Origin: Phascolomyces articulosus
Taxonomy: Eukaryota; Mucoromycota; Mucoromycetes; Mucorales; Lichtheimiaceae
Direction: 5' to 3'
DNA: 64,000 bases
NCBI GenBank assembly: GCA_025677815.1
Contig: JAIXMP010000014.1
Span: 248,001 to 312,000, forward strand
The position numbers and the translations under genes are program-made. Shown one piece after another: positions 34,607 to 47,634 of the stretch. Each line of letters begins with the position of its first letter. Within the stretch, counting starts at the first letter, position 1. The notes below the pieces were generated by a model that saw only the letters and a program-made list of their open reading frames with translations, had not been told where the DNA came from and did not search any database.

Positions 34607-35257
34607 ATGGTTCGCGCATTATTATTTCTGGTTGTGGCATATGTTACCATTTTGCATCAATACTACGTTCATGCATACTGTTTTTACAACAAAATGAGTG
34701 ATAAAACCGAAGTATCTATTATTCAAATTGATGGGCAAAAAAATACATCCAATATGTCGTAAGCTATCTTCATCATTGGTTATACTAGTTTTCTTTGCTA
34801 TATATATCCATATTAACTCATTATCATGGTTGTTACTTCAAAATAATATAGACATAGACATTTTAGACATATGAATATGCCTCCTGGTTCCAAGGAATGT
34901 TGCCCTTACACCTCTGATCAATGCAGTAAGGAGAAACACAAGATGCCAGTTGTAAATTTTGGGTAAGTCAAAAAGAAATCTTATTTTTTCCTAATATTGT
35001 TGTTATAGTATGTCCTACTTTTTTTTTGATATTGTTACTATGTATTAACACGGTGATTCTATCTTATTTTTTTTTTCAAAATAAAATTCAATTTATAGAT
35101 AGGAAAAAGAAAAGATCCAAATGATCGAATGGATCGTAGAGCTGTTAAAACCGTCGTTGCTCTATGTGGTGGATACATCACAGCTACTGGAGGATTTGAT
35201 AGTTTTTCATACCAAATTTACGCTGCCAACCATACCCAAGTAGGTAGTGTTTCATAG
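34607..35257 (+). CDS. Small secreted cysteine-containing protein, unknown family
   Basis: The three-exon model is 34607-34758, 34852-34951 and 35099-35257, giving 136 residues. The N-terminus (MVRALLFLVVAYVTILHQYY) is a good signal peptide with likely cleavage after VHA. The mature part carries five cysteines, including CCPYTSDQC, a basic linker (GKRKDPNDRMDRR), and a small-residue-rich end (LCGGYITATGGFDSF). The second intron is ambiguous. The model uses a GTAAAT donor at 34952 with the TATAG acceptor, which keeps frame. The stronger GTAAGT donor at 34963 would need an acceptor at an AAAAAG a few bases further on. No family is recognised. It may be an extracellular effector-like or defence-like protein, but that is only inferred from size and leader. 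Confidence 0.55.
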
Positions 35258-35853
35258 TCTTCCTGCACTATCATAACCTAAAACAAAGAATGTCAGTGCT
35301 ACAACTATCATCTATTATTTATTACACGTCGACTATGTGTTGAAGGTCAATTGATGGCTGACATGCCAAAGAAGCCTTATTTTTAAATATACCATTACGT
35401 CGCTTATTTTTTTTCTTCTTTTTTTCAGTTATTTTATTATATTATCATTTTCATGTCATTAGCTATTATCAATAAATACTCAAATATCTTTTTTTATCGA
35501 TGCAACATGTAGTATAAAAATGATTCTATTTTATCATCAAAAAAAAAAAAACTAATAATGCTCGCGAATATGAATATTGAAAAAAAAAATACCAAGGCTC
35601 ATGTATTAGCTCATGCATTGGTATAATTTATAACCACCCTGATTTACTCTCGTTATAGCTATACAACAATGTACTAAACGCAAAGAAAAAATGGATAAGT
35701 AACGACAACGTTTTACGTGTTAATTATTTTAATAGGTAAAGAACTGCTATATAATTTATAAATTTGTCAAATATACAAGGTATATCATCATAGATACATA
35801 CCCCGCCAATAGAGGCATCAACTTTATACTAAATCATGAACGAATAAAGCCAC
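35258..35853. other. AT-rich convergent spacer
   Basis: This lies between two convergent small secreted-protein genes. A short coding-like string near 35335-35385 (a GACATGCCAAAGAAG context) has no supporting frame. Nothing else is seen. Confidence 0.4.
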
Positions 35854-36071
35854 TCAGGCTTCCTCGAGCGTAAAAGGGCATTCGTTGTCTATAATTTCCA
35901 CTTCATGATATATTGGGTCTTCTACATCAATAGTGCTATTTAAGTTTCTGGTAATTTTAAAATCTCTCACTTCTGGTGTAAAAGGTCATACATTATTGTA
36001 GCTTTTCCTTGATTAACGGACTGGGCAACGATAAGTATCAAAGTACTGAGGACCAAAAGAGTTGTAGCCAT
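35854..36071 (-). CDS. Small secreted peptide, conserved-leader family, copy 4 (altered start, gained intron)
   Basis: Two exons, 36071-35992 and 35935-35854, are joined across a 56-nt intron (GTATGA donor, ATAG acceptor), giving 53 residues. The leader TTLLVLSTLILIVAQ aligns with copies 1-3. The ancestral start is at 36086-36084, but codon 2 there is TGA, so the usable start is the Met at codon 6 of the old frame, which copy 3 also has. The leader is shortened but still hydrophobic. The mature end is acidic (DVEDPIYHEVEI, then DNECPFTLEEA) and unlike the other copies. A second donor at 35970 would give a 35-nt intron, also in frame. The gene could be a living variant or an early pseudogene. 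Confidence 0.45.
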
Positions 36072-36947
36072 AATGTCAACTCACATGGTAATGAATGATT
36101 CTTGTTTATGGTTTCCAGGGAAAAAAAAAATATTATGTAAAAATGTCGTGCCAAAGTGTTTATGTTTTTCGACCATCAATATTTATCTCCCATTTACGTA
36201 TATAATTTTTTTTTAGTACCTAGTGGACAGTATATAGAAATTTAACGTATTTCGTGGGTTGTGTGTAAAGCGGTAATAATGCATGTTAATAGGGTATGGA
36301 AGAAACACTAGCAGTCAAGCCGTGTTTTCTTTTTCAAATGGAATTTGAATAAAGATTAAAGATCCAAGGTCCATAGCGCCGATTTATTTGTTTTTATTTT
36401 CAAATGGTCAAAAATCAGGCACAATTTTATACATGTGTTCAGTTTATATTTCTTACAACAAACTAAAATGAAGCGTGTTTGAGATCTCTTCTTACCATTT
36501 GAAAAGATATACTATAATAACAGTATCATTATATCAACATAAATGATATACTATGAGCAAGACATCAACCTGTTTTCAATTTATTACGAACGCCAGTCAG
36601 TGTTATCCATATTAATAAAAAAACATTTTAGATAACAAAGTATCCAATGATAAGAACTCATCCCGAGCTTTTTTTTTTTTTACTCTATGTATAACATCAT
36701 AAATAATGCGTAGATTAGTTGGTGTAGCTGTTTGGCGTAAATAAATGATGGATTTGGATGGTGATTTCAAACATCTGACCAAAATCATAAAACTCGTGTC
36801 ACAGTTGAATTTTGTGAGATTTCTATTTTTTTTCCCTTCACAAACTGTCAAAACACGAAAATAAGAATGAGCAAATAAGGCACTCTCCATGCATTTCTAT
36901 CGCTACCAAAAAATTATCAAACCAAAAAAGAAATACGCAATGAGAAA
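36072..36947. other. Spacer upstream of F-box copy 2
   Basis: A 92-codon minus-strand frame at 36612-36890 has no recognisable features and is probably chance. A/T runs are frequent. No gene is called. Confidence 0.4.
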
Positions 36948-39056
36948 ATGGTCAATTTGCTTCCTCCAGAAGTGATTGATCAAATCGCCAGTTACTTGGA
37001 TTCAAAGGATTTACTGGAATGCATGTGTGCTACGAGGATTTTTTACATGACATTCATTCCAGCTCTATATCGAACAAGTATTATCAAAAAAAGGAGCATG
37101 TTTACTACCTTTATCAAGACACTTGAAATATACCATAGCCATTCCAACGGTGATCGAATCATCATCATCCACAGCACCAGAATAAAAGATTGTACGAGCA
37201 CCACCTACAAAAAGATAAAAATTGAATAATAATATACCACGTCTCACTGATCTTGGACAACATGTACGTTCACTAGACTTGGAAGATAGATTTATGCTTT
37301 TCGAAATCATGGAAAAGTTGGCTCAACTGTGTCCTCATGTTGTTTCATTACGGTTTAAATGGCAAAACTTTCCATATCACCAATCCCGTTATTAAAACGA
37401 TCCCATCCTTCCACGCTAACATCATTGGTCTTGGAAGGCAGTGGTTCTCTTTATAGCTCCGCTGACCTTCGATGACCAGAAGAAATGGTTTTCCCTGTCT
37501 TAGGAGTTGTTCCTCAACTGGAACCACTAACGCTTCTTGTCGATGACCTTGTTATCACGATTGCTGACCTGGAAGAAATGCATGACCTTTGTTCCAAATT
37601 GCAGCACTTAGAATGTTCACCCAAAACACGATTAGAAGGTGGTTTACATGATTTGGCTCCTGAAACAATTCAATTGATGATGGAACCTATCAACACGATG
37701 AAAACGTTAATATTACCTAATACACTATGGCATGAGGCAGATATATGTGCTAAGCCTTATTGGGCGTATATCACCACTAAATACCCGATGATCGATACAT
37801 TGGTGTTGTATTCTTAAGAATAGCAGTCTTACATATCCATTGATGACCTGTCGAACCCATTGCCACCACGAGAAGAAGAACGTATGTGTTCCATGGAATT
37901 AAAAAAAGATTATTTTCCACACTTGGAGCAAGTCAAATTAGGGCCTTTTGCGGGACGCGTTGCCACGACATGGCCATTGCTGGTGAAAGATGTCATCAAA
38001 GTCTCCTTGTTTAGAAATGCAACACCTGGATTTTTGGATTGGATTCATCATACCAGCACCAACAGAGTTCAGCAATTATCATTCCCTGTTATTCCAAAAG
38101 CAATAGATCAATTATCCCATTGTTCACAACTGACAGAACTCAATATAGTGTTGTTACACGGCGATGGATCACTTCACCAGGAGCCCCCGTTAGATGTTGT
38201 ATTTTCTGCCTGTACGTTATTACGCAAACTTGTAGCAACAGGTTGTATTATTCTCTGCGATGATGAGCGTCATCAAGGTCAATATATAGATATTGATGGC
38301 GACGACGATGCAATGGAAATGACCAGTGGTAATACAAAATCAACCGTGAATTCATCACCACTACAGTCCTTGGTATCTTTAAAAACGTTGATTTTACATA
38401 ATTCAATCTTTAAAGATAGCAGAATATTGATACGCATTGGCGACCGATGTCCACAATTAACACACATTGAATTAGCATCTTGTTTATGGTCCATATCAGA
38501 CCTTGATATAAAACATTCAGCGATCCGAATAGAGATGCCCAGCCATTATTTCTCCTACTTCAATATCTCCTCCCCTAGTGTTTGTACGTATGCTTCCGGT
38601 GAGGATGGAAATCCTAGTATTTTCCTGGAGTTAGTGGATCGAGGTCAGGAGCATCGACAACCACGGCATGGATATATCAGTCAGTACCGCGAAGACGTGT
38701 ATTTCATGATCAAAAGGATGAATGAGATAAAAAGCCATGAAGTATCTCAAAATTTGGCTAACAAGAGTTTGGCACTGTTTAAAGTCGAACGTTATCGAGT
38801 TGGTTTGGTCAAACTAGTGATTAGGCGATTCATGCATTCTAATAATATTGCGAAAATATTGGACAAGGAAGAGGATGTTTTGAATGAAGAAGCAACATTG
38901 CAAGCAATGAAAAAGGTACTTGATAATCGAGGATATGCCCAACGGTGCCATACTCGATATTGTGGTGTGGTATTGTACTGTCGCGGTGTGGATCTTCTTT
39001 ATCATTCCAATATTCGCTTGGATTTGGGCGATGTAAAATTTTGTCGAAAAATATAA
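36948..39056 (+). pseudogene. Decayed F-box/LRR-like gene, copy 2
   Basis: The start encodes an F-box-like segment, MVNLLPPEVIDQIASYLDSK then DLLECMCATRIFYMTF. The frame breaks before about 37205. At 37216-37218 a TAA stands where copy 1 has CAA (Gln) within the aligned ACA AAG AGA CAA context. Downstream, DLGQHVRSLDLEDRF and EKLAQLCPHVVSLRF are again readable, then a further broken stretch, then frames at 37485-37817 and 37860-39056. The last frame (398 codons, intact) includes SMELKKDYFPHLEQVKLG and leucine-rich segments (LKTLILHNSIFK, CPQLTHIELASC), with the end NIRLDLGDVKF. It is better preserved than copy 1, but still disrupted in at least two places. A truncated product from 37860 is possible but would lack the F-box. 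Confidence 0.68.
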
Positions 39057-40008
39057 ATTGAATGTGATTACTATGTTTATATATATGTTGTAGTTTCAGT
39101 AAAATTGTTACTTTTTCTTTGTTGGGTAGATTGGTTTTTATATTGTATGTAAATTTATAATTAATTATTGTATAAACTAAGCTATTTTTTAATATTATTC
39201 CCAATTAATTAAATATAAAGCAAGTATAAGAAAAGTACATGTTTTTATTATTCTGCGAATTTATCATTAGATAGCAAGTATGAACATGATAACATCATTC
39301 AAATTATAGAATAGTAAACATCTTGGGGCTTGAAGTATATATTCACAGTATGTAAGGATAGAAAAGCGACAAGTGCACAGACCAAGATAAACTGTAGAAT
39401 TTTAAAAGGTGGTGTAACTCTATGCAACTTCCTGATTTTAGGAAATATAAAAAAAAAATTGCGCATATATTGATTAATTGGTTATTTGTTTAGTACACTA
39501 AGGAGATCTTCATCTTTTCATTTATTATATGAAATAGTTTAATAACTATACTTGTTGTTGCCAAGAAAGTCAGCCTAGAATGTATTCGGGCCAACTGTTG
39601 TTCCATGTGTGATATCTAAAAAGTTTAGAACAGCAAGCAGAGCCAAAGAAAAGAATTCGGCTATTGAATTTTCATTAAAGTTCTAGCTCAAAAAGCATGT
39701 ATTATATGTACCTTTTGAGTTTTTTTTTCTTGTTCAACCCTTGTGTTTGACCTTTTTAACCTTTCAACGATCGCCCTGAGAAGACAACCCGATTTCCTTT
39801 ATTACATTCCTCCTTCTTCCTTCTCATAGTTTTATATTTTAAAGAAAGGCGTTTATTTTATATTTATATTATTTACTACCAAAAAAGAAAAAGGATCTCC
39901 TCTACACATAACATATACGAGCTCTCTCTCTCCCCCTAAAAAAACACAAGCTTTTTTTGTTGTTGTTGGCGACTTTTTTTGTAAAGCCCAAGAGGATTTA
40001 TTACAAGA
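39057..40008. promoter_or_regulatory. Upstream region of SEC7
   Basis: This is AT-rich spacer. The last 100 bases contain a pyrimidine-rich run (CTCTCTCTCCCCCT near 39922-39938) close to the start codon, as at other genes here. No gene is seen. Confidence 0.4.
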
Positions 40009-43000
40009 ATGGCAACCTCTCCTACAACATCATCGCATAATTTATCATCTCCGGGGTCCACAAGAACGTCCATGACCTCATCCCAAGCAACATCAAGTGC
40101 AGTTTTTGTACTTAATGCACTTGATAAAATTGCTAATACCAAAGAAGGTCGAAAGAATAAAAATCTGAAAGAAGTTGTCCAAAATGCGCAAAGTAAGCAT
40201 TTATTTTCATCGTTTTTTAATTCATATTTAAAAAATAGGATAAAAAATAACTAGTGGCATTTATAACATTTAGACATGTTAAAAACGGGAGAAGATCCAC
40301 CACAAGGACAAACTCGGTAAAGGAAAAAAAAAACAATATATGCATATGATAGAGAAGACGAAGTGTAAGCTTATTACTGACAAGGTTTTATGGGATGATG
40401 GGCTGTGTATTATATTATATGTGGCATTGGATTATGTGTTACAATTTTGTTTTATTTAGGTCAACTATCATTCTATCCGCATTACAGGCAGCCATTGATA
40501 CGCGCTCAGCCAATTTAATGACGATTGCACTCGATTGTTTGGGAAAGTTTATTACGTATAATTATTTGGCCGACATTGAAGATGAAGCAACACAATCTCA
40601 AGTCATGGAAAGAGTGGTGGATAGTATTTGTGATTGCTTTATTGGTGAAGAAACGGATGAGAAGGTTCAATTACAAATTGTTAAGGTATACATATTATTC
40701 AATGTGTGCATGAGTGTCTGGGGAAAAAGAATATTGAGAAAATAGGGTAACTCACACCACTGGGATTTATAAATATAACAGACTTTACTCGATGCCGTAT
40801 ATTCTTCCAACAATCCAATCCATCAATCCGCATTATTAAAAGCTGTCAGAACAACATACAACATCTTTTTATTGTCACGTAATAGCGCCAACCAAAATAT
40901 TGCACAAATCACCTTGACACAAATGGTTGATCATATCTTTAGACGTATTAAAGTCAATTCATTACCCGTATATACTGGTACTGCTGTTAGTACCACTTCA
41001 TTGAATGACATGACATCACCACGCCACACTACAGCTAAATCACCTTCTTCATCTACAAATAATGTATCAGCATCAACAACTACGGCTGCAGCTGGAACTA
41101 AAGAAAAAGCGGAAGAGGATACTACCTTTCAACAACAAATTATTGTGGAAGCCAGTATGGCTCGTAGTGAAATGGATCGCAAGTTACCCTCTGGAAAGGC
41201 AAATGATAATTCAGAAGAGTTTTTGAATGACACAGCTAATGTCTTTCAGGAAGAACATGTTGAATCTACTACCACTACTACTGTCACAAATGAAAAATCA
41301 GAGTCTCAGCAACAAGAGGATGTGAATGGACAACAAAATAATGGAGTTAAAGTAGCAGACGAGAAAGAGGTTTTAGAAATGGAAAGTGAAGAAATTACAC
41401 CAGTAACTGAAGAAACACTTGTGACAACAAATGGAGATGATACGTATGTAATCCATTACATAAAAAGGAAACCAGAGAAGGATAGTGTGTGATTTTTTTT
41501 TTGTGAGTGGAATTTATGCTGAATTGAAAGGGATTTTATATAGTGACGCTGCCACTACTAGTCGAGGATCATTCGAAGACGATGTCCATCCGCCTACATC
41601 CGCTGAAACAGAGACAGATTTATATATTAAAGATTCTATCCTTGTATTCAGAGCCTTGTGCAAGCTTTCAAAAAAGCCTATTTCATCAGAATGGTAAAGG
41701 ATTTTGAAAGATAGAGGTGGTATATGTTTGAGAAAGAGGAATGATTCATTAACTGTAAATTCATTTTTTTTAAAAAAGGGGGAATGATATGCGTTCTTAT
41801 TCCATGCGATCCAAATTATTGTCACTTCATTTGATTTTGACAATTTTGACATCCCATATGAATGTATTCACATCACCTTCGGTTGTATTCACAGCCACTT
41901 CTAATGATGCTGGGGTTCATCGTGTGAATCCTTTTATCCAAGAAGTCAAACAATATCTCTGTCCAAGTCTTGGTAGAAATGCATTTTCTGTTGTTCCACA
42001 AGTCTTTGATATTACACTTGAGATTTTATCCAAGGTCGTACAAAGCTTGCGTGTTTTTCTCAAGGTAGGTTTTTATATATATTTCATTGGAGTATTTATA
42101 CACACACGAATTCGAGGATAGGAGGAATAGCAGGATAAAAAAGACATTGGGAACTGAGCATGATGTATAATTTCTGACTATTCTAGAAAGAAATTGAAGT
42201 GTTCTTCCGAGAAATCTTTTTACGTATTTTGGAAATGCGCACAGCATCCATGCAACAAAAACATTCGTTATTGAAGGTTGTATTACGGATATGTAATGAT
42301 CCACAAACCTTGGTTGATGTTTATCTGAACTATGATTGTGATGAATCTTCATTAGATAATGTATATGAACGGTAAGTTTCTGGGATGAAGGAATGTATAT
42401 AAACTTGACATAATTGAACCAAACAATTTATTTTAAATATACAAATAGATTAGTGAACATCTTATCTAAAATCACGACGACCCACTCCTATCCACACAAC
42501 AACAAGGATCATCATGACACCCATTCCTCTTCATCCAATTCATCCATTTCATCTCACAGCAAACATTCTAAATCTGTCATGATTCCACCTCCTTTAACAA
42601 CCGATACTGTGCAATCCAATGACAGACAAGCTGCTAATGGTTCACCTCTTCAAGAATCCGCTATTCGTTTCCGATCCCTTGAATGTCTTGTCGCTGTCTT
42701 GAGATCCTTGGTGAGTTGGTATATGAATGGTTCTGTCAGTGTTTCTGCTGGATCTAAAACCGATGATGATCAAAGTTCAGGCAACACACCTCGTGAAAGT
42801 GAAGATATTCGACAATCCAGTGATCGATTAACGAGCCTTAGTAACTCATCGGCTGCACGACTTTCACCTGGCATTGATGGCACATCATCTGATCCTCATT
42901 TGAATGGCAGTGGAGAAACACCTTCACCACCTTTGGATGATCCGGAACAATTTGAAAATTTGAAACATCGTAAACGGGTATTGCAGGAAGGAATTCGTTT

Positions 43001-46000
43001 GTTTAATTGGAAACCAAAGAAGGGTATGCAATTGCTTGTCCATAACGGATTTTTCGATGGTAGCGATCCTTTGAGCGTAGCTCAATTCTTGCTTAATACC
43101 GAAGGTTTGAGCAAGACTGAAATTGGTGAATATTTGGGTGAAGTGTAAGTTTATATAATTATTTTAGATTTATTAGATCAGGAGAAAAGAGAGGAAAAGA
43201 AAGAAATGCTCGGATTTGAGAGCGTAACTTATTAATATTCCTCTCTTTATATTTGCAAAAAAAAAAAAAAAAAAAAACACTAGTGATGATTTTAATGTTT
43301 CCGTTATGCACGCCTTTGTGGATGAGTTGGACTTTTTCAACATGAATTTTGTGGATGCATTGCGACATTTATTGCAAACTTTCCGTCTACCTGGTGAAGG
43401 TCAAAAGATTGATCGTTTTATGTTAAAGTTTGCTGAACGTTATGTTCACTTCAACCCTAACACATTTGCTAATGCTGGTAAGTCTTTTTTTATTGAAGGG
43501 TGAGTATGTCTTTCAGTTCCCTATATACTGATTATTCCTCTTTATCATTTTAGAAACGGCTTATGTGTTGGCATATTCAGTCATCTTACTTAACACTGAT
43601 CTTCACAGTCCTCGTGTTAAGCGACGAATGACATTGGATGACTTTATCAAGAACAACCGTGGTATTGACGACGGTGCTGATATTTCCTCAGAGCTTCTTG
43701 AAACCCTTTACGACGAAATTCAAAAGAATGAAATCAAACTCAAGGATGAAGTCGAGGCTGCTCAAGATGCTGCCTTGTTTACCGCTCCTGGTAACAGTGG
43801 CGGCGCATTGAACATGATGGGTTTACAAAATGCATTGGTGAGTGCAGGTATTGCTCGTGATGTACGACGTGAAGCTTATCAAGCCGCTACGGAAGAAATG
43901 GGTTCCAAGACCGAAGCTGTATTCCGTAACATGCTTGCCAGTCGACGTCGTGCTGGTGAAAATGAAACCATCACTTTTTATAGTGCTTCCCATATCGAGC
44001 ACGTTCGACCGATGTTTGAAGTTGCATGGACTGCCTTTTTAGCAGGTATCTCGGGCCCTCTTCAAGAATCCGATGATCTTGAAACGGTGCAACTTTGTTT
44101 GGATGGTTTCAAGGCAGCCATTCGTATCATTTGTTTGTTCCACACTGTTGAGTCCGAAGATGTAGAGTTACAACGAGGTGCCTTTGTGACTACACTCACC
44201 AAATTTACATTCTTGTCCAATCTCAATGAAATGAAACCAAAGAATGTCGAGGCAATTCGAACCCTTTTGGAAGTAGCAGCTGTGGATGGCAATTATCTCA
44301 AAAGTAGCTGGAAAGAAATTCTTTCGACTGTCAGTCAATTGGAACGGTTCCAGTTAATCACTAGTGGTGTGGATCAAGGGGCTCTTCCTGATTTTACTAC
44401 CAAGCGTCCACCACAACAAGCTGCCATGGCGAAGAATTCCGCTGATATTCGTCGTTCTTCTTCTTTCAATTATGCTCGTAAGCCCTCTCGAGGCAATACC
44501 CAATTATCTGTTACAGAAGAAGTGGCATCAGCAGGTAGTTCTCAATCCCTTGTATTGGCTGCCGATAAACTCTTTACAGCTACTGTCAATTTGAACGGGG
44601 TAAGTATATCCTTTTATTATATGAACCTCATTGCTTTAATGCGTAATCCAGTGGACTGATCAACACTTATTGAATGAATTTAGAATGCCATTGTTGACTT
44701 CGTCAAGGCACTTTGTGAAACATCTTGGGAAGAAATTGTATCTTCTGCTCATTTGGAACATCCACGTATGTACAGTTTACAAAAATTGGTTGAAATTTCA
44801 TACTATAACATGAATCGTATTCGTATGGAATGGTCAAATATATGGGCTATTTTGGGTGAATATTTTAACAAGGTGGCTTGCCAATCCAATTTCAATGTTG
44901 CCTTTTTTGCCTTGGATTCCCTTCGTCAGTTATCCATGCAGTTTCTTGAAAAGGAAGAACTACCTCACTTTAAGTTTCAAAAGGACTTTTTGATGCCTTT
45001 CCGGGAAGTTTTGGCGAACAATCCAGATGTAGCCATCAAAGATATGGTACGTATTTGTTTACAAATAAATAATCTGATTATAAACAAACAAATATTAAAT
45101 TGTTGGGTATCTTTTTTTATTATTATTTAGGTCTTGCGTTGTCTCTCACAAATGATTCTTGCCAAAGCACAAAATATTCGATCAGGTTGGAAGACTATGC
45201 TTGCCGTATTTTCTACAGGCGCAAGAGAAACCTCGGAAACCATTGTTCAAATGACATTTGATATTGTTCGAAGTGTCACCAATGAACGATTCAATGATAT
45301 TGTTTCCAATGGAACATTCCCTGATTATATTTCATGTTTGACCGAGTTTGCAAAGAACAAGAAATTCCAAAAGATCAGGTAATTTTGACAGTGGGAGGCT
45401 ATTACCTTTAACTTGTTGGGAAACATTGAACTCATCCTTGTGCATCAATACAAATAGTTTACCAGCATTAGATATGATCCTTGATACCATTCCTCGTATG
45501 TTAAGCATTGCGGAAAAGAATAAGACCATTGAAATTACCGATGCTCATGGGCCAGGTCCACAAACAACACAATCTGGCGATGACTTTTTGGTCAAGTTTT
45601 GGTTTGCTGTCTTATTTGGATTTAGAGAAGTGACCATGAAAAGTGATGATGTAGAAGTACGCAAGAGGTAAGAACTATATATTTAAAAGATGTTTTTTTG
45701 GGTGATCATTCTGTAATACTCGATAAAAACCTTATCTGATGAATCTGCTTATCTAACGCAAAAAAAAAAAAATATTGGGGGTGCTGATTTTGTAAATATA
45801 TATTTCTATGTGAATCTTTATATATAGATCATTACAATACTTGTTTGATACACTTAAACAACATGGTTCGCGTTATCCTGCTGAATTCTGGTCCACCATT
45901 TCTCGACAAATTGTATTTCCACTCTTCGATGATCTTAAACAAAATTCAGTTCATCATCGTAATATGTCTCCCGAGGATCTTAGTGTTTGGGTCTCTACCA

Positions 46001-47634
46001 CTATGATTGAAGCTTTACGAAATGTTGTAGATCTTTATACTTTTTACTTTGACAATATGAAAGGAATGATGCGTCACGTCCTGGGCTTATTTGGAATTTG
46101 TATCACCCAAGGTAAATAAGCAGATTTTTAATTATTTCGGAGTGTATTTGGTATAAAGTTTTAGAAATGCGAATGTGGGGTGGGAAAATAGAGAATTTAG
46201 CCATTTCAGATAAATAATCATTATAATAATTAAACGATGAAACAATTTTATATATTAGATAATGATACCCTCGCTCGCATTGGATGTGAATGTCTTGAGC
46301 AATATATCGAAACCAATGTTGAAAAGTTTGATAATGAATGTTGGGATCTTGTGACAGAAACATTTGATAATTTGTTTGAAAAAACCACAGCTTATGGTTT
46401 ATTTGACGACACCAAAGATCTTGTTGAGAAGGTGAAAAATACATCCTTGACGGAAGGTCAGAGCCTCAATAATTTTGAACTCCCACCCGTCCCACCACCA
46501 TCATCTCAGGAAGGTACTGTTTCTACATCGACAGGTATCATTGCGGGCCAGACCGAAGTGAGTGAAGACCGCCAACGTGGATTCCAACAAGTCATTGTCA
46601 AGTGTGTCCTTCAATTGATGTTGATTCAAACAGTCAATGAATTATTGGGCAAAGATACTGTTTATTGTGCTTTCCCCGCGGGTCATTTGATGGATTTAAT
46701 GGAATGTCTTGGAAAATCATTCCATTTTGCCAAACATTTTAATGAAGACAGTGATTTACGTATGGCATTGTGGAGATTTGGTGAGTTTTTTATTATTTTA
46801 TTTTTATGGTTTTGTGTGTGGGAGAAGAAGATGTTATTAGTACATACTTTTTATTATATATTCCATATATTGCAAATAGAGAGTAGTACAAAACACTAAC
46901 TTAACTTTTTTTGGGGTGGGGATGAAAAATGAACCCAGGTTTTATGAAGCAATTACCTAATTTGTTGAAACAAGAAACATCCAGTGGTGGCTGTTATGTT
47001 TCTGTATTAATGCGAATGTATGCTAATTTGGAAAATATTAGCGATCGTGATGAACGTCGTGATGAAATTGAAAAAACATTAATACCGTAAGTTTGATTTG
47101 TTGACTTATTTATATCTTTTTATTATTTATCATCCTATATAATATACATATGCATGGAATATTTGTATTATATAAAAAAGCATATGTAATCAGGCGCAGG
47201 TTCATGATTTTCTTATTAACCCTGATTTCCGCGGGCGTGCTGTATTTAGGTTATGTAATGAAATATTCACACTGTATACAGAATTGGATCATGAGACTAA
47301 ACCCAAAAACATTGCCGCATGGACGCCCGTTGTAATTTCTATCTTGAATGGATTAGCTCAGCTACAAGATGAAGATGTAAGGGATAGATGTTTTCAACAT
47401 TTGACAAAATAATAATCGAAATACATGGGCTTACACATTTTATCCATCATAATTTATTTTTTCACTATTATGCAATCAATACAGTTCCTGAAGCACGTGC
47501 CACAATTTTATTTACCAGCGGTAGAACTGCTTGGTCAAGAGCAAATGTTACCTGAAATCCGCGGTGCTTTACGCACCCTACTTTTGCGTGTAGGCCGGAC
47601 TTACAAGATTACAACAACAACAAACACTCAATAA
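40009..47634 (+). CDS. SEC7: SEC7-type ARF guanine-nucleotide exchange factor
   Basis: The 18 exons are 40009-40192, 40274-40316, 40460-40685, 40782-41443, 41508-41693, 41779-42064, 42187-42371, 42449-43144, 43284-43477, 43554-44599, 44684-45046, 45131-45378, 45458-45667, 45828-46111, 46259-46780, 46939-47086, 47250-47376 and 47485-47634. They total 1,919 residues, close to yeast Sec7. In order: a DCB-like N-terminus, a Ser/Thr-rich acidic insert near residues 190-370, [20 protein letters not shown], the HUS box (YLNYDCD), then the Sec7 domain (near 790-980). The Sec7 domain holds the glutamic-finger loop [12 protein letters not shown] and [23 protein letters not shown]-type helical repeats follow to the end. 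It activates ARF GTPases at the trans-Golgi by GDP/GTP exchange. The loop has Gly where Ala is usual, after the catalytic Glu. The acceptor at 41507 (GTGAG) is weak. Confidence 0.93.

Noticed and set aside
36612..36890. 92-codon minus-strand frame upstream of F-box copy 2
   Set aside because: It has no recognisable motif, no leader and low-complexity Lys runs, and it lies in AT-rich spacer.
45348..45457. Continuous frame across 45379-45457 in SEC7
   Set aside because: Splicing from the GTAATT donor at 45379 to the AATAG acceptor at 45457 gives the conserved [20 protein letters not shown] text, so this stretch is an intron.
47150..47250. Open frame running into SEC7 exon 17 from upstream, reading like coding sequence
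   Set aside because: The frame is open by chance. The donor at 47087 has phase 2 and only the TTTAG acceptor at 47249 restores the conserved LIPLCNEIF text, so this stretch is intron.
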